Positions 10,144 through 21,749 of a stretch of DNA of 60,000 nucleotides are shown here, one piece after another. Source of the stretch: Membranipora membranacea (lineage: Eukaryota; Bryozoa; Gymnolaemata; Cheilostomatida; Membraniporidae). The first letter of the stretch is position 1, and each line of letters opens with the position of its first letter. The translations under genes were made by a program, and so were the position numbers. Below the pieces are notes generated by a model. That model had not been told where the DNA came from, searched no databases, and saw only the letters and a program-made list of their open reading frames with translations. Where the stretch lies: contig OU612070.1 of assembly GCA_914767715.1 (NCBI GenBank), forward strand, positions 17,970,025-18,030,024, in the 5' to 3' direction.

Positions 10144-13100
10144 CTACTGGGGCCAAGGCACTTTTTCATACTTTCCAAGCTCGAGATCTGATGTACGAGT
10201 CATCTCGGGAAATTTAGCGTAACTATTGAGAGAAATATGCAGCTCATCGAACTCCTTTCCTTCTCCTGGTAATGGAGTTCTTATCGCTATGCACCGCTCG
10301 TCTGAATGAACACACAAAATTGTGTTTCAATCATGATAAAGCAGAAAATATAAGTGTACCAGTTGAAGAACTACAATCTGCTATGTGGTTAAAATCAGAA
10401 TTAGAATACCTTCATATGCGAATTTATGGCCTATCCTAGTCTTTGGTAAAAAATCATATGAAAGCCTTACCTTAGATAGGGTAAGTTCAATTGAGAATAG
10501 ATTAAGCAGTCAGTGAGTTTCAATATATATATATATATATATATATCAATATATATATATATATCAATATATATATATATATATATCAATATATATATTT
10601 ATATTATTATTATATTGATATAACTTTCTTACCATCGATGTGTATACGATTCTCCCATTGCGTAGAGAGATGTAGAGTTTGGGTTTTATCACGCTTCAAC
10701 TTCTTACTGTTGCAAAACTCTACTACTTGTTTGTTCAGTTGTTTGAACACATCGAGCTGAGAAAAAAAGAAGAAGATAGCGTCTACTGTGAGGTAAACCA
10801 ATACTTACCTCGGCGAAATAGAAAAACCTGTGAAAGCGATTATACATTATGGGGTGTTGACTGTTGTTTGCACTCACATATCATCATCTCCCACCCACAA
10901 CAAAATCCATAATTCATATTTTCTTCTTTTCAGATCTAAATAATTCAAAATTTAACAATATTGAGGGTTTACATTAAAATGAACAGTCCTACCTCCTCAT
11001 AAAAGTGATCTTCTTTCGCTATTTTTGTCCAGAGGGTCGCATTGAAATGTTGGAACAACAACCAGTCACCTCTGTTGTGATTAGCATCGAGCAATTTAGT
11101 GATTTCAGTTTCGTTCAGTATTGTGTTACTTTTCTTTCTGGCAGAATTGATATGTCCGAAAAAAATATCTGAAATATGACAACTTTATAGAAACTACTGA
11201 CTGTATGTTTCTTGGGCAATCTATGAATAAAAGAATGATAACTCCAAATCTTAGCCATAATTTTGAAAAATTAGCTTTCGGGTTGACCTATTGCAAAATA
11301 ACTGTAATATAAAATGGTACTAGTGTTATGGTAATGGTACTAGCTACTAGTATGACATGAAAATAACTCTAAATGATTCAATCATTGTCCTATTTAATGT
11401 GTGACGATCTAGCCTTGTCACGCGGCCACGGGCACGATCATCTTAAATTTAGTATTTACTTGAGAACACCACAAGAACTTCTAGTCATGTACGTTGTCTG
11501 CTGCTGACTGACCTTTCATAGACCAGTTCATCAGTCGTCTCAACAGTATCACAGATTCAAAGAAGTGATCTGCTATCATTATCAATGAGAACTTTCTCTC
11601 AACAAACTCAATATATTCCACAACCTCTGCTTCATTGTACTTAAAGTCGTGCTCAACGCGAAACCCTGGAAACATGTAAGGGAATAAAAACATACTGCAC
11701 AAACATTTAAGAGCATAAGACATGCCATGCCAACATGCCGATTTGATAGAGTCAAACATACATATATATATATAGACATGCATGCTATACATGTATGCTG
11801 AATTTAAATAAGAAAAAAGTAACAAAGAGACAATACTTTGAAAATAGATGTGCGCCAAACCTGACACAAAAAATTACAGAGTGTTTAATGCTCTTTGTAG
11901 ATCTTAAGACTTTTTCAGATTTGAAAATCTTCATTTTCACGTGACATCTTGATCATATATTCACTAAAATTTGATTCTTGCAAAATTGCTTGAAACTCAT
12001 AACGGTTGAAGCCCTTCCTATCATCATCACTAAGACAATTTTGCTAATTACTTCACCGCCCATTCCCAAACAGGCCAGTAATTACTGTATGTGAGGCAAC
12101 TGTCAGCCGTTAAACACAGAGAGTGGGTGCCATTACCTCATTGAATTGTGTAACAACATTGGTGATATTATTGACTTGCAGTTCAGATACCAGGTTTCTT
12201 ATTGATTTTGAGCTTAAAAACTGCAATAGATTTACCAGGTTTTCGTGAACAGTTTGGTATTAAATTCACCTACCAACTTTTTTGAAGAGAAATCTGCATC
12301 ATATAGACAGTTTTCTGAGCTCTGATTTAGGCCTCAGTTCGGAGTTGTCCTCTCTCCAGTTTGGTACTTTTAACCCACGCCGCATAGGAAAAACATGCTG
12401 AAAAGAGGGTTATCTTGATAACCGCTTATAGTAGGATAACAATTATTCTTGATTCAGAATCTGCAGCATTGAAAACTCATATGGACATAGTTTGGGAAAT
12501 CATTATAGTATTTGGATAGTCAATTATAGCATTTTCTGCCTGTTTTGCAAACAATTTGGCAGAATTTTTCATGAGTTTCGTCACTAAAATTAAGATTCAT
12601 CAACATCCAAGCCTCCAATGATTTGGAAACCCTGACTCCCAGGTTTTCAATGGTGCAGACTCAGAATCAAAAATCATTTTTATCATAACATAAGCAGTTT
12701 TCAAGATAACCCTCTTTCAGCAGGTTTTTCATATGCGGCGTGGGTTAAAAATACCAAACTAGAGAGAGGACAACTCCGAATTGAGGCATAAATAAGAGCT
12801 CAGAAAACTGTCTATTGATAGCAAAATCCTGCTGATGTATATCAATTTAAAAAATCAGAGCAAAATTGGTTATACCTGAACTGTGGACTGCAAATCAATG
12901 TCTGCATCATTGCTACTACACAATCCAATGTCATAACGACACCAACAATTACGTGCCTCACTCTAGCTGTACACTTGTCTCACTTAGCTTTATTATTATG
13001 TCTTTCGGAGAGAATCGAAATGTAACAAATGGATCTTTTCGAGTCAGTGTGTTGAAAGTTTCGAACACTTATTTTTTTAATTTGAAATTTCATACTCATC

Positions 13101-16100
13101 TTCAAACTGAAATATTTTTATATCTATGTCCTTAGTTTTCCATCTGAGTCATTCTATGACATTTTCACTGCTTAGCAAAGTGGGAAATAGTAAGCCGACT
13201 AAAAATTCAAAGGGTCAACACTAGAACAAGTTTGTTCCCTCTGTGGTGCCGCAATACCAAACATTTGCAATATCCCTCCCTCCGCTACCACAGAGGGAAC
13301 AAACTTGCTCTAGTACAACACTAAGCGCTCATTGTCAAGTCAGGTCAAAATAAAAAAATACACAGTAGATCATAATAAATTATAAGGATATGTACAGTAA
13401 AACTGTTTGTACTGCCACTCAATCTGCTGACTATTCATCAAATGATTTAGATTGATTATATAAAGCTACCATGAAACAATGATATATTGGATCATTGTAA
13501 CAATGTCATGTGGGGCCCGATAGACCAGTGTGTACAATGACAGCTTATAAAAAAATTAAAATCGGTGGTTTTATTGGCAGCGTAAGCAATAAAATAATAT
13601 TAATACTTACCAAGCCATTGAAGAAAATTATTATGAACATGTCTATCAAGTTGAGCTATCCAGTTTTTAGTTTTGTAGAATAATGTACCATCGTGTAGTA
13701 CCTGACGTGGGGTATTATGCCTGAAAAAAAATGTTGTATGAGTGCTCGGCTCCAAGAACAAATTTTAAAAATAGAGGCTGCTTTGAGGGTGTTTTATAGT
13801 AATGTAATAGGATGAGATGCCATGAATTTGTCGTCATTCGCAAGGTCAATCCCCCTTTGCAACCAATTAAGAACATGCTGAGGCAAGAGGTTGTTCGTGC
13901 CTGTTCGAGCTTGGCCCATATTGGCGTGGAGGCATAGCTCACATGTCTCAGGTTTCAATGCATTGAGAAACTCCTTACAACAAGCAGAAATTTGCCTGTG
14001 AAAACAGCTGTAACAGTATAGTTCCTTCATAATCCCCTATAAATAACCCAAGAGCACAAATTGACTCTAACAGGGTAAATAGAGTCAATGTGTACCCATG
14101 ACACTTTTGAGGTAGGGCCATGGCCCCCTGGCCTTACCTATGAATTCACCACTAATGTTTGAATGTTTCAGATACCAAAGTACCTATCACATCAATCAAA
14201 CTGTCAGACAGCCAGTAGGCTGAAAGACACACCAACCTGTAGGTTGACATGTAGTCCACATATGAGATGAACCATTTCACTGGATGGCGGATCGAAGACA
14301 CATAAACTGTATCATTAGGAAAATACTTGTCAAAGAAAGGTCTGCTGTATCTTTGATGGTTCACAGCAATATTTGGGGTGCCTCGATCAGGCGCAAAATC
14401 CCAAGATAGCCCAGGTTGTAGCTCCCGAGTATTTACCAACTTGCCTGTCAAGGGAAATAGCTTGAACGTTTCTACATGTCAGAAAAGGAAGCACAAACAA
14501 TTAGTTGTTTGATGATTTGAAGGGGTATGACATGACATGATATTGTGATATATCAATGTTGTAATTTGGTTTGATGTTTTCCAAATATTCATTAGTTAGG
14601 ATAACACAAAGAAGGCTGAAAAGTAATGTTTTGATACATATTTTCAAGATTTGAAGAGCAACGAATCACTGTCTGACATGCCTTATATGCAATTGTAGCT
14701 ATGTTTGATGTGCGAGTACTGCTTAACTTGGGGACTTTCCTTGATAGCAGTAGACATCACAACTGGGTTTAGATTGATTGTATTGCTGATTTGTTGAACA
14801 AAACCATGATAGCGTTAAAACAGGGAGGGTTGGATACCCTCCCTGGTTAAAACCAAGCAGACCTTGTGAAAAACTTAGATGAGTTTGGAGTTGCGCCCCC
14901 TCAGCTGCTTTTGGAGATGCCCCTGATGGGACTACAACATAAACTTACTTTTGGTAAGTGGTAGAATCATTCTCAGGTGATTCCTCAATCCAAATGACTT
15001 AAAAATTCTTGAGAACGAAGAGCTCGCTGCCTTCTCCACCTTGATATAGACAACATCTTGTTTGATGTATAAAGTTTGCTGCTTTGATCCCTCGCTCTGA
15101 AGCTCATGTGAGGATTTGTTTTCCTGAAACAGCACAAACAACTGTGACACAACAAAAAGTATAAAATTGCTGAGCTGTCTACCATATGACTACTGCTCAG
15201 ACAGGTCAAACAAATATCATATCTTATTGATGAAGAGCTGCACCTCTAGACACCTTACTTCTAGACTAGATTAAATAACTTGACACTTTGATGGGTTTCA
15301 GACCAGATCATGTCAGGAAGTTATATACCCATATTACAAGGACCTGGTTCACGGAGACTTACCCATGTCTGAAAGGTGGAGCTGGATTGATTAAACAATT
15401 TGCTTATGACCAGGAATACCAGGATGCACAGCAACAAAACTATAGGCCTACATCTCTTAGAGCTCATTGTCTAACTCCAGTAGTGCATGCAGAATTTAGT
15501 TGATGAGTCTTTGTTGTCACTGGAAATTGGATAGGCAGCAAGTAGTTGTTTACAATTCTGCAAAATGAACAAAGCTAGTAGGTAGTATGGTCAAAACACA
15601 CTTAGAGGTTGAAACCTCACAGGTTTGCCCAACGTCACCAATGTTAACATATATGCTGACAGCAGCCTTGTTGTTTCATATAAACATTTTATTTTGGTCA
15701 CACTAATGACAATGAAACAATTTATAAATACCTCAACAGATTTCTCCATCCAAATATGTAAAGCAAAATGACCAGTGCGCATACAGTTTTTACAGAAATT
15801 CAACATATTCATAATATATATCCAACGGCAAGAAACCAAATGTGGCAACCCATACCACCACAGGCACTAAGGGTTTCGTTCCCATCAGGACGGTAGGGCA
15901 CCCCTATAAATAGTCACCTGGCGAGGGGCTAAGTACGTTGACATTCAATTGTCATTATAACGCAGCCTGCCACCCATTTACATTTAGTCCTGTGAATATG
16001 AATACAATTACTAAAATACAAAGCCGTACACTATCAAAATCGATCATATTTAATATATTTCAATATCAGGATAATTACATTATCCTTGAACAAAATTACT

Positions 16101-19100
16101 TGTTTTAAAACACAGCCAAAAAGAAAAAAAAATTCACACCAGTCAGTAAGCTAAATTTTTTTTATTTTCGCTACCGCATTCATATTTTATTTATTTGTTT
16201 AAAGAGGTTTTCTAGAAAGTTTACAGATAACAGAGTAGTTAAAAAGTAACTTGTTGACCTCTACACACAGTTAAATACACAAAAAAAAGGGGTTATATTA
16301 TACATGAATAAATGACGATGTTCTAGAAATGGGAAAGTAAGTAAGTTATATATGGCTTTATAGAAATAGAAAATGATATATATATAAAATTATTGTTCTT
16401 GTGACAATTGTTATAAAAAGTATTAGTTAAAAGATAGTAGGCTGTCAGCTGTTTTGCATTTCAGTCTGAAATTGTGCAGCTGATTTAAGAGAGCTGTTTT
16501 GCCAAAATGTGTCCTAAAAGAGGGTTTTATTACTGAACATTTACTTCTAAGGGTGCATTGGCGTTTATTGGACTTTTGCACCAGGCGAAGAATATGCTTT
16601 GATGCTTTATTTTTGAATAATTTTTTATGTGTAAATTTGTGAAATAGGTAATGTCTTCTACTTTTTAGGGTGGGTAAGTTTAAGAGTGATCTACCAGTTG
16701 TGACAGAAAACTTTTTAGGTGCAGATATTATGATTCTAATTGCTTTATTCTGAACTTTTTCAATTGTATCGGATGATTTTTGAGTGCCTTCTAGGTAGAT
16801 AGATGAGCAGTATTCTAGGATAGGACTGACGAGAATTTTGTAAGTCCTTAAGGATTCCTCAACATTCATGTATTTTCTCAGTTTTGAGAGTAGGTATACT
16901 ACTTTGTTTGCTTTGGTTGCCGTTTCATTGGCATGGATGTGGAAAGATAAATCAGTATCCAGGGTAACCCCTAGTACATTGATAGAGAGTTTTGTCTCAA
17001 TTTTTGAGCTTTGAAAATTGATGTGGTAAAAGTTTTTAATGTTTCTGTTGGAAAATATGCACAATTGTGTCTTCTCAATGTTGAGTCTCAGTAAGTGGCT
17101 ATGATACCAATCTGATGCTTTCTTTAGCAGAGTATTGGACTCCACTAGTACTTCATCTATGCTTGTGGCTGTACAGTAGATTAGCGTATCATCTGCATAA
17201 GCGAATGAATTGTCAAATGTTGCTAGCAATCCGTTGATGGCTAAGTTAAAGAGGATAGGACCCAGAATTGAGCCTTGAGGTACCCTACAGGTGATTGCTT
17301 GTGAATTAGATCGTGACAACCCTACTTTCATTACTTGGGATCGGTTTTGAAGATATGATCGAAGTAGTGCTATTGCAGAACTGGAGAATTGTTTTTTATC
17401 CAGTATGTATAGAAGAAGTTTGTGATTGATTGTATCAAAAGCTTTGCGGACATCTAGGGATAAGGCTCCAATGTAACATGGAGTGGATTGGTCAAGTTTA
17501 GTTTTCCATTGTTGTAGCATAGATAGCAACATTTGCTCGGTTGAATGATTCTGACGAAATCCGAATTGTTGGTCTGGAAATAGGTTGCGTTTCTCTACGT
17601 AAGACATCAGCTGATTTTTCATGTCATGTTCAAATATCTTTGACAGAATTGGAAGCGAGGATATTGGTCGATAATTTGACGGGTCACATTTCTTACCCTT
17701 TTTATGAATTGGCATGACAAGGGCAGATTTAAAGCAGTCAGGGAAGATTGATTTTTGATAGCATTCATTGACCAGAATGGATAGCGGGTAGGCAATTAAG
17801 ACAACTATTATTTTATAAATCATTGCTGGTATGCCGCTTGTCTGAGTTGAGTGAATTTATGAGCAAAGTAATTGTTTTACTAGTGATTGGACTGAAAGAG
17901 AATTTGAAAGAATTTGTTTCTGTAGGAAAATGCGGGAAATTTGTCGGATTGAATTCAGAGCGCCCAGCAACGTTTATGAAGAAATCATTTAAGGCGCAGG
18001 CAATATCTTTTTCATCCGTATGTTCCACACTTTTGTATTCCAGGCACTCTATAGATGTATGGGATTTCTGTTTCTTGGTTATGGATTTTAAGCAGGAATA
18101 AAAACTTTTGTCGTTTGCTGATAATGATTTGCTAATGTAGGTTTTCTTAGTGGTACGAATTTGGTTGGTAACATAGTTTCTGAATTTCTTGTAATGTTGG
18201 ACTTGGCCATCAGTTGGGGCTTTAGACGCTTTTTATACTTCCTTGTAAAATTTGTTTTTGAGTGAAATCATGCGCAGCACATCTGAAGTGATCCATTGGT
18301 TTTTCTTGTTGCGTACTCGCATAGTTTTTTCTGGCGCGTGTTTGTCTACTATGTTTATTATAGATTGGTCAATCATTTCAGCTCGTTTATGGATTGAAAG
18401 ATTGTCATTAATAATGTGCCTGCAAACAGAGGCTTTTTCTGTACTATTTGAAATCTGTACACGAAGATAAAAGATCCTCAGAGGTTTGATCTGCGGTTGC
18501 AAGCTCAAAGTGCAGAGCGGTTTGCATGACGTCACATTACCAACATATAAGCCTCAGCTGATCCTCAGAGGATTGATGTGTATGTAAAAAACTCATTGAG
18601 GATCCGCTGAGGTTGCAACCTCTCAAGTGTGTTTAGACCATTAATGTCTACAAAAATTGATTATCTTATTCTGTCCAAGATACCAGAATTAGATTGACAA
18701 GCAGAGGCGTATCAATAATACCATGAAGTCTATGTAATAGCGAGATTAGTCAGGGGAACAGTAATAATAAAAGGCACTGAGCTCAAATGAGATTATTGTT
18801 TTGGAGCATTACAAAAAAAAATGGCATTTTTTTCTAAACATGTTTTGATATTCTTTTAGCATGCTTTATTCACCGCAACCTGACCTCCATTGCTAGCCTT
18901 GTCAGCGCTCCCCCCCCCCCAAAACAAAAAACTAGCCATGTGACAAGGCTACTTCTCGCTCTGTTCTACAACTGCTTACCTTATTACATATTCAGTTATC
19001 TTTATGACCCAGACTGATAGCCTTGTGCAGTGGTCCCGTGATAGTATCAGAAGGCTATCCAATTATTAGTTCACAGCATTCTCTTATCAAAGACAATGGT

Positions 19101-19375
19101 ATAAGTTTTTCGAAGACAAGTTCGAGCAACTGGAATGCAGGTAATCGGATTGAATTTGGTCTGATACCGATAAGAGTTGTAGAGAACCTTGAGCCAGGTG
19201 AACAACTCTGCTGGCCTCATACAAATAATAACACACATGCAATACTTACCAGTTGTGATGGGCGATGGCTCTGCTGCATCAAAAACAATGTTACATGCCG
19301 CATGCATAGAAAGAACCAAAACAATATCAAAATATTGTAGTACCAGACTGCTAAAGATGGGAACAGCCTCTTCAT
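10144..19375 (-). CDS. Galactose-3-O-sulfotransferase-like enzyme, copy A
   Basis: Golgi enzyme family that uses PAPS to sulfate position 3 of galactose on glycolipids or glycoproteins. Exons (descending): 19375-19250, 15123-14949, 14444-14237, 13720-13611, 11665-11513, 11168-10993, 10756-10633, 10301-10144; phases consistent; 409 aa. Exon 1 encodes a type II signal anchor (MKRLFPSLAVWYYNILILFW...). The 5'-phosphosulfate loop is EKAASSS (72-78) and the 3'-phosphate motif SIRHPVKWF (151-159). Family blocks follow: FSLIMIADHFFESVILLRR, NRGDWLLFQHFNATLW and LDVFKQLNKQVVEFCN. Both PAPS motifs deviate from the family (usually KTxSS and RDPV), unlike copy B, so activity or substrate may differ. Intron 1 (4.1 kb) carries a LINE; intron 4 carries two MITEs. 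The first exon was assigned by phase match and hydrophobicity and is the weakest part. Confidence 0.87.
10520..10610. repeat. (TA)n microsatellite
   Basis: Interrupted TA runs with recurring ATATCAATATAT units, in the last intron of sulfotransferase A, ending about 23 bp from the exon edge at 10633. Confidence 0.9.
12303..12815. mobile_element. MITE with long terminal inverted repeats, copy 1 (513 bp)
   Basis: The left arm starts ATAGACAGTTTTCTGAGCTC and the right arm ends with its complement; arms of about 115-120 bp pair with few mismatches. Internal sequence includes GTTTTCAATG and GATTCAGAATC blocks. The same element recurs at 54177-54673 and, decayed, at 58968-59240. No coding capacity. 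I see no clear target-site duplication. It lies in intron 4 of sulfotransferase A. Confidence 0.85.
13223..13311. mobile_element. Small foldback element, about 90 bp
   Basis: Arms of about 25 bp (from 13223 and ending near 13311) are reverse complements: AGAACAAGTTTGTTCCCTCT against its partner with one mismatch. The 7-mer CAACACT occurs at 13216-13222 and again at 13316-13322, a probable target-site duplication with a few extra bases on the right. Confidence 0.65.
16185..18535 (-). mobile_element. 5'-truncated non-LTR retrotransposon (LINE), CR1/L2/Jockey-like reverse transcriptase
   Basis: A 466-codon frame (17823-16426) is the reverse transcriptase and C-terminal region. It shows SNYRPISSLPILSKIFE, FGFRQNHSTEQ, LSLDVRKAFDTINHKLL, VPQGSILGPILFN and the catalytic FAYADDT, then LGVTLDTDLSFH and a KVQNKAIRI tail. 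The upstream linker (18535-17824) is in another frame with stops at about 18233 and 17813, so the copy is dead in its 5' part. The 3' end carries an AAAT-type tail (about 16185-16200), as in CR1/L2 elements. It lies in intron 1 of sulfotransferase A in the same orientation as the gene. The 3' UTR matches that of the fragment at 58005-58855. Confidence 0.9.
18890..18955. repeat. Short hairpin repeat with poly-C loop
   Basis: CTAGCCTTGTCA near the left end pairs with TGACAAGGCTA at the right end, with a C-run and an A-rich stretch between. The part AAAAAACTAGCCAYGTGAC is shared with 36126-36144 in CWC27 intron 4, so both are probably copies of one small element. Confidence 0.45.
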
Positions 19376-20182
19376 CAATTATGGCCAGTATATATAAGCT
19401 GGTTTTTAGCTGTCAGTTATACATAATCTTGATCTACGAACTAAAGTAATCCTAAACAATACATTACCTGTCAAAAACAGAAACTGTTCATGAATTCTTT
19501 ACTTACTGTAATGATCATGGCTTACCAGTACACAGTCTTGTCTTGTATCTTATAATTTGGTTCCAACGAGCTCGATGAAATGAGTGTAAACTAAAGTCTC
19601 TTCAATACCAGAGCATGTTTCTGGCACAGGTAGCCTCTGCTGCTAGGTTTTGTCATACACATCGAGATGAATACCCACAATCAACTAGTGATTAAAATTG
19701 TAAATCTAAGTAAATACGTGATCATTTGACACAATGGTTTTTCATCTAATGCAAATGTTTAGCTGTGTTGATACTTTTCATTTCATTTTTCAATATCATT
19801 CAAGCATTATATTATATTCAAGCACTATTCATATTCAGGCATTATATTAGGTTTATTGGCTTTCAACTAGATCAAGTTTAACCCGATTGCCTGCATTCCA
19901 GTTGCTCCCTTCCGCTGGTCACGCCGCTGGCAAAGGGATAAAGAAATAGCTACCATTCCATTGGGATGTGTTGATAAATGCCCATGTGAACAGATTGTAC
20001 CTCTTATACACAAAAGTATCGAGGGAGGCAATTCATAAAAGGTATGATATTGGCAGCAATTGACATTATATGCTGCTCTCAAAAACTATAATAATATGTC
20101 AAACTCAATTGAAAGGGTGTGTAAACTATTGTTTGCCATATTGTTTGCCTCTCACTCACAGGAATCAGAAAACACTAATATG
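19376..20182. other. Intergenic region 5' of sulfotransferase A
   Basis: Should include the promoter of copy A. A TATATATA stretch at about 19389-19396 lies only some 15 bp upstream of the chosen ATG, too close for a TATA box serving that ATG. ATTATATTAGG/ATTATATTATATTCAAGC short repeats occur near 19805-19855. No exon found. Confidence 0.35.
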
Positions 20183-20637
20183 CAGTGGTGGAAATGGGCC
20201 TATACGGGCCTATACGGTGTATAGGAAGTTCGCATCAATGCCTATACACCTTCAATAAGTGTATAGGAACTTATAACCTATCACTGCTGTGCACTTTGTA
20301 TGCTTGTATAAGTTTGTTTATGTTATCGAGTTTATAATCTGAAATATATAGAAATTATTTCATATGATTAGCATTAGCATTTTATTTCATTACGTCTATT
20401 ATTTTGCCTCCTCTCATTTCAGTCAAAACATGCTCTTAGATTTAGGCTCAAAAAGATACACCAGAAACACTGTAATTAGGGCACAAATATCAAAAAAATT
20501 CGCAGATGACAGAAGGGGGGCTGCGCCATTCCCGAACCAAGCGGGCTGCGCCCGCTGTTCGGCCGACCAACGCTACACGTTGGACTGATCTCAATGTTTG
20601 GTGTATAGGCACTTATTTTTTTCCATTTCCACCACTG
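20183..20637. mobile_element. hAT-like MITE, about 455 bp
   Basis: Terminal inverted repeats CAGTGGTGGAAATGG (from 20183) and its complement (ending 20637), typical of hAT ends beginning CAGNG. The flanks ACTAATAT and AGTAATAT agree at seven of eight positions, as an old 8-bp duplication would. Subterminal GTGTATAGG motifs repeat. A GC-rich patch at 20510-20575 interrupts otherwise AT-rich DNA. No transposase. Confidence 0.7.
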
Positions 20638-21130
20638 CAGTAATATGTCAGACATATATACTGATTTTAAACACTTGAAATGGCTTTTTCGAATTGTTAA
20701 TAAAATTATATTAGACAATTTGAGAGATAAAGGAAGTTGTGTTATAGAAGAATGGAGACAAAAAATAATTCCATATTTGGAATCCTCATACTTGTTTCCA
20801 TATTATCTGATAGTCTGCAACACATCTCCTGATAAAAACATCAAACACCCACCTAATGTCTACCTGGGAGCAGACAAATTACCGCTAAATGGTAGTTAAT
20901 CCATCCTAGACCAGTGGATGGGGAGCAACCTTGAAAGCAGGCAAATGGACCAAACCTGCTCAAGCTTTTATCAGATGGATGATGCAAAATTGACACGGAG
21001 AGAGTGTGCGTTTCTTGAAAAATAAAAAAACAGGATGGGGCAATTCCCAACGATATCTGTAAATTTTACCCAGATGAAAAAGCTGTGAGGTTCAAAGTAA
21101 AATGTTACGATATAAATATATATCTATAAA

Positions 21131-21176
21131 CCTAGTCTGAGCACCCCAGACTTTTGCCCCTTGCCCGACAGCCCCC
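21131..21176. repeat. 45-bp interspersed repeat, second copy
   Basis: Matches 2537-2582 with about four differences (shared cores CCTAGTCTGAGC and CCCAGACTTTTGCCCC). Too short to classify. Confidence 0.6.
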
Positions 21177-21199
21177 GGCTATATACAATATATTAAACG

Positions 21200-21312
21200 T
21201 GAGTGGCCTCGGTTCAATGGGTAGGACATGGGTTTTTCAACCGAACGGTTCCTAGTTCCATTGCATGAGGGTCATGGTGGTGTCAGGAAGGGCATCTGAC
21301 CTTTATGGCTCC
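21200..21312 (+). repeat. tRNA-related SINE-like sequence
   Basis: GTGGCCTCGGTTCAATGGGTAG resembles a tRNA-derived head, followed by a GGTTCCTAGTTCCATTGC box-B-like segment, then GGTGTCAGGAAGGGCATCTG, a phrase I associate with SINE/LINE tails in many animals. AGGTAACACC repeats follow at 21370-21430. No clean tRNA fold. Confidence 0.45.
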
Positions 21313-21749
21313 TGTGCCACAAAATTACACAATCCGCAGACCCGTACTGATACAGAAACAAAACAAAGTAACACCAAGGTAACACCAAGGTAAAATCGAG
21401 GTAACATCAAGGTTTCTCACAAGGTAACACAGGGTAGCGGGACTATAAGTGAAATTGAGTTTTTTTTTAGTTATATACTATATTATATTATACTACATAT
21501 TTATCTCACTGTTACAGTTGCATCGATGTCACACAGATAGATCAGGGAGGGAGGGACACTTGGATAGATATTATTGAAAATGGTATAAATGTTTTTACTG
21601 GATTTGGGAGAGCTCGGCATGCCTGTTAACCAACAAAAATACTGGCAAATACTCTGTCTCACTGTCACCAGAACACAAACAGCTCATCAAATACCAGCCA
21701 GTGTAACACATTTATGAGTAAGCTGGTAGAGGACAGATACTCTATAAGA

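Noticed and set aside
13794-14030. Cys-rich open frame on the minus strand
   Set aside because: It lies within sulfotransferase A intron 3, lacks consistent splice partners and resembles no domain I know.
19389-19396. TATATATA as TATA box of sulfotransferase A
   Set aside because: It is only about 15 bp upstream of the chosen ATG, so initiation 30 bp downstream would miss that start codon. Such words are frequent in this AT-rich DNA.
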